A stretch of 64,000 nucleotides of DNA, taken from Nostoc parmelioides FACHB-3921. Lineage in GTDB: Bacteria; Cyanobacteriota; Cyanobacteriia; Cyanobacteriales; Nostocaceae. The notes under the pieces were generated by a model, which had not been told where the DNA came from, did not search any database, and saw nothing but the letters and a program-made list of their open reading frames with translations. Positions 7,812 to 14,473 of this stretch are shown in pieces (the first letter of the stretch is position 1; every line of letters starts with the position of its first letter). The stretch lies in contig NZ_JACJQL010000041.1 of assembly GCF_014696625.1 (NCBI RefSeq), positions 1 to 64,000 of the forward strand, written 5' to 3'. A program made the position numbers and the translations under genes.

Positions 7812-10346
7812 ATGCCTGATTACTCTGGGAAAGTTGCTAACAAAATTGGTGCTTATGCTGCCCCAGGTGGTCAAGTTAACATTGATACTCTAATTATTAA
7901 AGGGCAGAAACAGCTTACCCCCACAAAATATATTCCTCGTGGTTCCGTTCATTTCGTCGGTCGAGAACAGGAACTCACACTGCTGCATGAAGATTTGCAG
8001 CGTGGTAATTATGTGGCAATATCAGGGATGGGAGGCATAGGCAAAACCGAATTAGCCACCCAATACGCCAGACGATATCAAGCTAATTATGATGGTGTTG
8101 CTTGGTTTAATGATAGAGCCAACAATCTCGCCGCCGGAATTTTGGAGTATTTTATCGGTCTTGGTTTAGAGATTTCCCAAGAACTAGGGGGAAAACTATT
8201 AACCCTCAAGGAACAAATCGCTTGGTGTTGGCTGCAATATGCTGAATCTTCTTTACCCATATTAATTATTTTTGATGATGTCACCGACCTAGCCAATTTG
8301 CGGGAAGTTATCCCCACTGATAACCGTTTTCGCGTTTTAGTGACTACTCGCCTGCGGAATTTAGAACCAAATTTTATTCAAGATATTCCCTTAGATGTTC
8401 TTTCCCCAGAAAAAGAACCAGACAAAGCATTAGAACTGTTAAAAAGACTGTTGGGAAACACAGACAGGCGAGTTGATAATCAACCAGTCTTTGCAAGGGA
8501 AATATGTAAATCTTTGGAATATTTGCCTTTGGGAATAGAGTTAGTGGGGGCTTATTTGCGACAAGACCCGGATTTGTTTCTAGATGTTATGTTAGAGCAA
8601 TTGCAAGAGCGCAAATTAACCGAAGCAGCCTTACAAAACCGGGAAACTCTCACCTCAACGCAATTGGGAGTGAAAGCCGCCTTTGCTTTAACATGGTCAG
8701 AACTTGACCCAATAGCACAACAGCTAGGCAGATTTTTGAGTTTATTTTCTCCTCAGTCTATTCTGTGGGATTTGGTGGTGTGGGTGGCGACTGATGGAGG
8801 TGAGGAGGAAAATCAGGAAGCAGCTACACAGTTAACTTGGTCAGCAGAGGAATTAAACGAGGCAAAAAAGGAACTCTACAGACGTAACTTGCTACAACTG
8901 GTAGAAGACAGCCAAGGATATTATCAAATTTATACTCTAGTGCGGTGGTTCTTGCAAGAACAATTAACCGATGCTGGCGAGATGAAAGCGGTTTTAGAAA
9001 CCACCTTTGCTTCGGCGATGATAGCTGTAGCTCAAAGTCTTCCCCAATCACCCACCTCTGAAGATATCGAAAGCATCCAAGATGTTGTTCCCCATATTGA
9101 AGACTTGGGACATCGGTTAATTGACGACGTTAACCAAGCAGGTGAGGAACCGATAAATTCCCCAGCATCAGTTCCCAATGATGAAGTTGCTTGGGTATTT
9201 GTGGGCGTAGCTAGATTTTATGAAGGACAAGGACTATATCAATTAGCAGAAGTTTGGTATGAGGGATGCGTCAATGTTTGCCAAACTATATTTCTAGGCG
9301 ACCATCCCCATGTGGCTAGTAGCTTGAACAATTTAGCTGCACTTTACGATAACCAAGGCAGGTATGGAGAAGCCGAACCCCTGTATATTGATGCCTTAGC
9401 CATGACAAAGCGCCTGTTTGTCGGCGACCATCCCGATGTGGCTACTAGCTTGAACAATTTAGCTGGACTTTACAAAAGCCAAGGCAGGTATGGAGAAGCC
9501 GAACCCCTGTACATTGATGCCTTAACTATGAGAAAGCGCCTGTTTGTCGGCGACCATCCCGGTGTGGCTACTAGCTTGAACAATTTAGCTGCACTTTACG
9601 ATAACCAAGGCAGGTATGGAGAAGCCGAACCCCTTTACATTGATGCCTTAGTCATGACAAAGCGCCTGTTTGTCGGCGACCATCCCGATGTGGCTACTAG
9701 CTTGAACAATTTAGCTCTACTTTACAATAGCCAAGGCAGGTATGGAGAAGCCGAACCCCTGTACATTGATGCCTTAGCCATGAGAAAGCGCCTGTTTGTC
9801 GGTGACCATCCCAATGTGGCTAATAGCTTGAACAATTTAGCTCTACTTTACAATAGCCAAGGCAGGTATGGAGAAGCCGAACCCCTGTACATTGATGCCT
9901 TAGCCATGAGAAAGTGCCTGTTTGTCGGCGACCATCCTCATGTGGCTACTGGCTTGAACAATTTAGCTGCACTTTACGATAACCAAGGCAGGTATGGAGA
10001 AGCCGAACCCCTGTACATTGATGCCTTAGCCATGACAAAGCGCCTGTTTGTCGGCGACCATCCCGATGTGGCTAATAGCTTGAACAATTTAGCTCTACTT
10101 TACAAAAGCCAAGGCAGGTATGGAGAAGCCGAACCCCTGTACTTGGAAGCTTTGCAGATGTGTCAACGGGTGTTAGGGGTTAATCATCCCACTACGGTGA
10201 CAGTTCAAGAAAATTTGGCAATTCTGCAACGCCAGTTAACTCCCGTTGCTACTTGGCAACGGCGATTAAGTCGAGTTTTACAATTATTGTTGAGAATATT
10301 CTTTTTACCATTTTACTGGTTACGGCGATCGCTAAATCGTCATTAA
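7812..10346 (+). CDS. NB-ARC/TPR NLR-like STAND protein
   Basis: An 844-residue plant-NLR-like switch protein. Residues 8-29 carry the G/N-rich motif shared with the C-terminus of the protein at 7108-7506. An NB-ARC NTPase follows (~45-330): P-loop GMGGIGKTELA (~74), Walker B LIIFDDV (~155), sensor LVTTRLR (~178) and GLPL-like LPLGIELVG (~238). Residues ~498-791 are seven almost identical 42-residue TPRs of the kinesin-light-chain type, preceded and followed by degenerate repeats. The C-terminus is hydrophobic and basic (LLRIFFLPFYWLRR), perhaps membrane-associating. By analogy with NLRs, ligand binding to the TPRs would trigger NB-ARC oligomerisation and template the partner's amyloid motif. 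The ATG at 7812 has no strong Shine-Dalgarno; nearby ATGs are out of frame. Confidence 0.9.
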   Translation: MPDYSGKVANKIGAYAAPGGQVNIDTLIIKGQKQLTPTKYIPRGSVHFVGREQELTLLHEDLQRGNYVAISGMGGIGKTELATQYARRYQANYDGVAWFNDRANNLAAGILEYFIGLGLEISQELGGKLLTLKEQIAWCWLQYAESSLPILIIFDDVTDLANLREVIPTDNRFRVLVTTRLRNLEPNFIQDIPLDVLSPEKEPDKALELLKRLLGNTDRRVDNQPVFAREICKSLEYLPLGIELVGAYLRQDPDLFLDVMLEQLQERKLTEAALQNRETLTSTQLGVKAAFALTWSELDPIAQQLGRFLSLFSPQSILWDLVVWVATDGGEEENQEAATQLTWSAEELNEAKKELYRRNLLQLVEDSQGYYQIYTLVRWFLQEQLTDAGEMKAVLETTFASAMIAVAQSLPQSPTSEDIESIQDVVPHIEDLGHRLIDDVNQAGEEPINSPASVPNDEVAWVFVGVARFYEGQGLYQLAEVWYEGCVNVCQTIFLGDHPHVASSLNNLAALYDNQGRYGEAEPLYIDALAMTKRLFVGDHPDVATSLNNLAGLYKSQGRYGEAEPLYIDALTMRKRLFVGDHPGVATSLNNLAALYDNQGRYGEAEPLYIDALVMTKRLFVGDHPDVATSLNNLALLYNSQGRYGEAEPLYIDALAMRKRLFVGDHPNVANSLNNLALLYNSQGRYGEAEPLYIDALAMRKCLFVGDHPHVATGLNNLAALYDNQGRYGEAEPLYIDALAMTKRLFVGDHPDVANSLNNLALLYKSQGRYGEAEPLYLEALQMCQRVLGVNHPTTVTVQENLAILQRQLTPVATWQRRLSRVLQLLLRIFFLPFYWLRRSLNRH
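9303..10184 (+). repeat. seven near-identical 126-bp TPR-coding units
   Basis: Seven consecutive 126-bp units encode HPxVAxSLNNLAxLYxxQGRYGEAEP-type TPRs. Substitutions cluster at a few fixed codons (D/H/G/N after HP, A/G/L before LY, DN/KS/NS before Q, MT/MR before K), while the rest is nearly invariant at the DNA level. This indicates recent unit duplication or gene conversion. Confidence 0.95.
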
Positions 10347-10350
10347 TTGG

Positions 10351-10424
10351 GTAGGTTTGGTGGGGTGCGTCAGTATGAATAATTGCTGAGTATAGTTAGG
10401 TTCTATCGCACTGACACACCCTAC
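10351..10424. repeat. palindromic repeat (GGTGCGTCAGT type)
   Basis: GTAGG..GGGGTGCGTCAGT is matched by ACTGACACACCCTAC about 40 bp later, an imperfect stem of a kind common between cyanobacterial genes. It lies directly after the NLR gene. The remaining sequence to 10605 holds no gene. Confidence 0.65.
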
Positions 10425-10605
10425 ATCTTGGATATTTTTGGATCTGGAAGTCCCTTAAATCGCGTTGCGATGTGATCGCTTTGCCATATTGTAGGCGATC
10501 GCGCGCAACACCATCGTTGTTTTGCTGCAATTGAATGTGAAATACTGCCAAGCGATGGGAATGTTAACCTAGTTTATGTAAAAACAAAATATCGAGGAAC
10601 AAACC

Positions 10606-10893
10606 TTGGTAACTATCACTGATATCGGTACACTAATTACCAGAGATCCTAACTTCCGTGGAGGTTGTCCTATTATTGCCGGAACAGGTACATCTGTGCG
10701 TCGAATTGCAGCTTTATATAAGCAAGGTTATAACGCCGAAGAAATTGCTGCTGACAAAAACCATTTGACCATAGCGCAGGTCTATGCAGCGATCACTTAC
10801 TATCACGCTAACCGGGAAGAAATTGATACAGATTTGGCAGAAGAACAAGCAGAGTATGAAAGACTAGCTGCACTACATAAAGCTGCAACTTAA
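10606..10893 (+). CDS. DUF433 family protein (putative antitoxin)
   Basis: A 95-residue protein matching the DUF433 pattern: GGCPIIAGTGTSVRRIA, a helix-turn-helix-like segment (GYNAEEIAADKNHLTIAQVYAAITYY) and an acidic C-terminal helix. DUF433 proteins usually act as DNA-binding antitoxins next to a PIN-like toxin. No such toxin follows here; the next gene is a ParD antitoxin 43 bp downstream. The start is TTG at 10606, supported by GAGGA at 10594-10598 at a good distance. It may share a transcript with the ParDE pair or be an orphan. Confidence 0.8.
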   Translation: MVTITDIGTLITRDPNFRGGCPIIAGTGTSVRRIAALYKQGYNAEEIAADKNHLTIAQVYAAITYYHANREEIDTDLAEEQAEYERLAALHKAAT

Positions 10894-10936
10894 AAATGAG
10901 TATTATTCGTTTATATTTAATTGAAATACCAAAGTT

Positions 10937-11191
10937 ATGGGCAATATTAATGTTTCCTTGCCTGAGTCAATGAAAGCCTTTGTTGAAGAACAGGTAACTC
11001 AAGGTGGCTACGGTTCTGTTAGCGAATACCTACAAGAGTTAATCAGTCAAGACCAAAAACGCAAAACACAAGTACATATAGAAGAACTGTTAATTGCAGG
11101 TCTTGAAAGTGGAGAAGCAATAGAAGTTAATGATGAATGGTGGGAGCAAAAACGCACACACCTAATGAATCAGATATATGAAGAAAAATAA
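10937..11191 (+). CDS. ParD/CopG-like type II antitoxin
   Basis: An 84-residue protein with an N-terminal ribbon-helix-helix pattern (NINVSLPESMKAFVEEQV...YGSVSEYLQELI) and an acidic C-terminal tail that would wrap the toxin. It neutralises the ParE-type toxin encoded immediately downstream and probably autorepresses the operon. Its stop codon overlaps the toxin start (TAATG), indicating translational coupling. The family call rests on sequence pattern and context. Confidence 0.88.
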   Translation: MGNINVSLPESMKAFVEEQVTQGGYGSVSEYLQELISQDQKRKTQVHIEELLIAGLESGEAIEVNDEWWEQKRTHLMNQIYEEK

Positions 11192-11508
11192 TGACAAAAC
11201 GGATAGTCATTACACCCAAAGCAAGTCTAGATATTGATGACTATTTTGCTTACATTGCTCAAGAAAACTCCGACAAGGCTTTTTTGTTTTTTGACTCTGT
11301 AAGAGAAACTTTTGCACAGTTAGCAAGAATGCCTAGTATGGGTAGTCCTTATCCTCTAGAGAATCTTCGTTTACAAGGGTTACGTAAATGGGCTGTCAAA
11401 GGATTTAAAAGGTATCTAATTTTTTATTTTGAGCAAGATGAGAGCATTCAAATTATACGCATTCTTTATGCAGGGCAAGATATAGAAAGAATTTTAGAGC
11501 AAGAATGA
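11191..11508 (+). CDS. ParE/RelE superfamily toxin
   Basis: A 105-residue basic protein with the ParE-like layout: N-terminal ITPKASLDIDDYFAYIAQ helices, a central strand pair around GLRKWAVKGFKRYLIFYF, and a C-terminal strand IQIIRILYAGQDIERIL. ParE toxins inhibit DNA gyrase, while RelE relatives cleave mRNA. The arrangement with a ParD-type partner favours ParE, but the target cannot be read from sequence. The gene overlaps the antitoxin stop codon by one base and converges on the oxidoreductase gene at 11576. Confidence 0.88.
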   Translation: MTKRIVITPKASLDIDDYFAYIAQENSDKAFLFFDSVRETFAQLARMPSMGSPYPLENLRLQGLRKWAVKGFKRYLIFYFEQDESIQIIRILYAGQDIERILEQE

Positions 11509-11535
11509 TATTGGTTAGGGATCTACAAAAGATGC

Positions 11536-11568
11536 AGAGACCCGATTTTTTGAAAAAGTCGGGTCTCT
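11536..11568. terminator. bidirectional hairpin between convergent genes
   Basis: AGAGACCCGATTTTT pairs with AAAAAGTCGGGTCTCT, a perfect long stem with internal A/T runs, placed between the ParE gene and the end of the minus-strand oxidoreductase. It suits a shared terminator, though similar hairpins also occur as dispersed repeats in Nostoc. Confidence 0.65.
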
Positions 11569-11575
11569 ATAATCC

Positions 11576-13516
11576 TTAAATCTGCAACAAACCCTCTGGA
11601 TTCACCGATAAAAGCGATCGCCTCTGCAAACCTTCCCGGTGTAAAATCTCATTGGCTGCGATTAAACCACTACTGACGGCGCGTTCCATTAAGCCGCAGG
11701 GGAAGGGCATTTTTACCCAATCACCAGCAAACAATAGGTTAGAAATATTTGTACTGGTTTCTGGACGTTCTCCATAACTATTTGGTGGATAACCAGAAAA
11801 GTTATGTTGATTCACTAATTCCCGATGCAGGAGTTTTGCTTGTTTCAACTGGGGGACTATCTCATATAGTTCGTTTTCAAAGGTAGTTAACAAAGCTTCC
11901 TGGGTGGGAAATTCTTTTTCTTTGTAACAGTAGGCGTGTAACTCTACTACACTACCGCCAGTTTTTTGTGACCAATCAATAAATTGTTGCTGAATGCGGT
12001 GATATAAGGTGATGCTGTCGGTTAATTGATAGCCAGATAAGGAAGTAAAGTTACTTTGTTCCCACTCAAAATCTTGGTCAAACCAGAAACGACACACAGC
12101 AAAAGGATCAGCGATACTCAAGTTTTCTACTTGCGATCGCACTGTTTGATCTACATCACCACTAATATGCTTAAATAATTGCTGTACTCCAGGTACATCG
12201 GTAGCAAACACGTAATAATCTGCGGTGATTGTCTCTGGTAACGGTGCATCATTAGTTGTAGCTAGCAGTTGCAATTCATCATTTTGTTTTTGTACAACTT
12301 GCAACTTTTGTAAATCCCGCTTGGCTGGCCCCTTCAACACTTTACCATCAGCCGCAAACTCAGCCCCATGACAAGGGCAACGGTATTTACCATCTGTGGA
12401 TTTTTTCACAGTACAACCTTGATGGGTACAAGTTAAAGAAATTGCTGTATCGCTACCAGATTCTACAGCAAATACTTCATCAGCCGCACCAAAATACTCT
12501 GTTTTTTCTTCAGTAATCACTGAGTTACGTTTTACCCAAAAAGGTACATTATTCTGATTACTGCCAACATAATATTTCAAACCTTGAATTTTACCATCCT
12601 TGGCGATAATTTCACTCACCGTTGCATCAGTAAGAATTGTCCCACTATTTGTTTTCACACTCTTGGCGATGGGTTGGACTAAACTTGTCCCCATATCATC
12701 TTTCGTACCATTAAAAGCTAGTCCCTCTGGATTGCCAAAAAAGTAAAAATGGAAGAACTGCATTAATTCTCCCACACTCATCGTGTCTGGTGCGTTCAAG
12801 CTAGACTTAGCAAATGGGAGAAAATACAAATCATATAAACCTTGGGGAAATTCTGTTTTTACCCAATCAGCCACGGATATATTATCAAAACGTTGATAAT
12901 TCTTTTCTCGCTGAAAACCTGTGATAGCTTGAAATACTTGTAGGTGTTTAATCTTAGTTAAATTAATTCCCCATTGGAAGCGATTAGGAGAGGCGATCGC
13001 TAAGTCTACAATATTCCAAGGAAATGCTGAATGACTGGGACGAAAAACCTCTGGTTTGTATTGATCTCCTCGATAAACAACTGAATAAAAGTTTAACGAT
13101 TGGAAATTATCATTTATTCCCAGTTCTGCAACTATACTTTTCAAATTATAGTACTGAGGAAAAAAGCCATGAAAGCCGTGTTCCATCATGAAGGTTTCGC
13201 CCACGGCTTCTATTTGCCAGCTAGCAATTTTACCACCGAGTTGGGGTGATTTTTCTATCAGTGTGACTGTAAACCCCCGTTGACTCAATTCATACGCACA
13301 AGCTAAACCCGCTAAACCACCCCCGATAACTATGACACTTTTTGCTTGATTCAGTAACCGTGGCAAACTCAAGGTATCTTTTTGAAATACCGTTGGCTTA
13401 GGCTTAGTAAACCGAGAGTATCCTGTTACTCCTGCAACTGCACCAACACCAAACACCTTTAAAAGGGTGCGACGGGATATATTAGTAGACTCTGGCAAAT
13501 TAGATAATAAACTCAT
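11576..13516 (-). CDS. FAD-dependent amine-oxidase/desaturase-like protein with inserted Rieske domain
   Basis: A 646-residue flavoprotein. The N-terminus has a Tat-like signal (SRRTLLKVFGVGAVAG), implying export of a folded cofactor-loaded protein to thylakoid lumen or periplasm. A FAD Rossmann motif follows (IGGGLAGLACAYELS, ~64) of the amine oxidase / carotenoid desaturase superfamily. Near residues 363-388, inside the flavin domain, is a Rieske [2Fe-2S] motif: CTHQGC and CPCHGAEF, with the four ligands and the two extra Cys of high-potential Rieske centres. The flavin fold resumes, ending in SNLLFAGDWVKMPFPCGLMERAVSSG, the FAD-closing motif. It could be a carotenoid-modifying oxidoreductase related to CrtU/CruE-type enzymes; the substrate is unknown. 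Confidence 0.85.
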   Translation of the reverse strand: MSLLSNLPESTNISRRTLLKVFGVGAVAGVTGYSRFTKPKPTVFQKDTLSLPRLLNQAKSVIVIGGGLAGLACAYELSQRGFTVTLIEKSPQLGGKIASWQIEAVGETFMMEHGFHGFFPQYYNLKSIVAELGINDNFQSLNFYSVVYRGDQYKPEVFRPSHSAFPWNIVDLAIASPNRFQWGINLTKIKHLQVFQAITGFQREKNYQRFDNISVADWVKTEFPQGLYDLYFLPFAKSSLNAPDTMSVGELMQFFHFYFFGNPEGLAFNGTKDDMGTSLVQPIAKSVKTNSGTILTDATVSEIIAKDGKIQGLKYYVGSNQNNVPFWVKRNSVITEEKTEYFGAADEVFAVESGSDTAISLTCTHQGCTVKKSTDGKYRCPCHGAEFAADGKVLKGPAKRDLQKLQVVQKQNDELQLLATTNDAPLPETITADYYVFATDVPGVQQLFKHISGDVDQTVRSQVENLSIADPFAVCRFWFDQDFEWEQSNFTSLSGYQLTDSITLYHRIQQQFIDWSQKTGGSVVELHAYCYKEKEFPTQEALLTTFENELYEIVPQLKQAKLLHRELVNQHNFSGYPPNSYGERPETSTNISNLLFAGDWVKMPFPCGLMERAVSSGLIAANEILHREGLQRRSLLSVNPEGLLQI

Positions 13517-13923
13517 TGGTGATAAAATTAACTCTTCACAATGAAATACTGACGTAAATCTATAACTTTAAGCTCATCCCATCCCTAAAAGGGTATGGGA
13601 TTTCACGTTGACGGTTGACGGTTGACAGTTAACAGTCATCAGTCAGCAGTTAACGGTGGCGATCAAGAAAATTGTCAATGATTTGACGTAAAAAGTGTAA
13701 TAAATTACATTTGCTTACGATAATGCTGTATGTAGATTTGTTAGCATATATGTATCAAAATAAAAAAGCAACCCCTTGCATTAATACCAATGAGTAAATG
13801 TTTTGATAGTGTCATTTTGTAAGTGATTAGTAGCTTTCCTACTGTAACTTTCTGTTATATAGGCACTTTTCTATAGTTGTTGCAGTCAAGACTAATAAAT
13901 ATGAATTATCTAGACTGAAACTC
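13517..13923. other. intergenic region between divergent genes
   Basis: About 400 bp that must contain the promoters of both divergent flanking genes. It is AT-rich and holds a TTGACGG repeat tract; no gene is seen. Confidence 0.55.
13607..13656. repeat. heptanucleotide STRR (GTTGACG/GTTAACA)
   Basis: Consecutive degenerate 7-bp units (GTTGACG, GTTGACG, GTTGACA, GTTAACA, GTCATCA, GTCAGCA, GTTAACG) form a short tandem tract of the same family found at four other places in this window. Confidence 0.85.
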
Positions 13924-14415
13924 ATGAAAAACTGGGCGCAATTAACAAATATTGCTAAAATATTCAGCCCAATACTCCTTTTAGGAACAATTACCGCTAC
14001 AGCACAAGCACAATCAGCGCCAGGTGCTTTGTTTTCGCCTAATGTCAATCTTCAAGTGCAGCGCATTAGTGGAGTTTGTCCGCCAACAGTGGGATTATGG
14101 TGGATTATCTTACCTTATGAGGGTGGTGCAGAACATACAGTCGTGGCTGATATCAGGGCTTTTGCAGATAACACGCGGTTAGTTGCGTCTGATAATCAGC
14201 AGTTTGTAGAATTTGTTTCCCCTCTACGCAGCAACTACGCTTCTTGTGTAGGTCAAGCAAGCAGTCAGGAATATGTTTTCTACAATGTAGAGTTTAAAAA
14301 TAAGAAAGCCTATTTTCGTGTAGATTTGCGAAATATTAATACACCAGGACGGTTAATTATTGATAAAACTGTAGCTGGTTTTCGTCCTTATGTGCGGTGG
14401 GCGATCGCCGACTAA
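13924..14415 (+). CDS. secreted protein of unknown function
   Basis: A 163-residue protein with a clear Sec signal peptide (residues 1-29: Lys near the start, hydrophobic ILLLGTITATA, cleavage after AQA). The mature part contains two Cys (in GVCPPTV and NYASCVG) that could form a disulfide, and a mixed beta-type sequence. I do not recognise a family. It is divergent from the Rieske-FAD gene, with which it might share a regulatory region, and converges on the HD-phosphodiesterase gene. Confidence 0.75.
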   Translation: MKNWAQLTNIAKIFSPILLLGTITATAQAQSAPGALFSPNVNLQVQRISGVCPPTVGLWWIILPYEGGAEHTVVADIRAFADNTRLVASDNQQFVEFVSPLRSNYASCVGQASSQEYVFYNVEFKNKKAYFRVDLRNINTPGRLIIDKTVAGFRPYVRWAIAD

Positions 14416-14473
14416 ATTTTGATATCGCCGTAATTAGGTTTCTTAATTTTGAATTTTGAATTTTGAATTGGTA

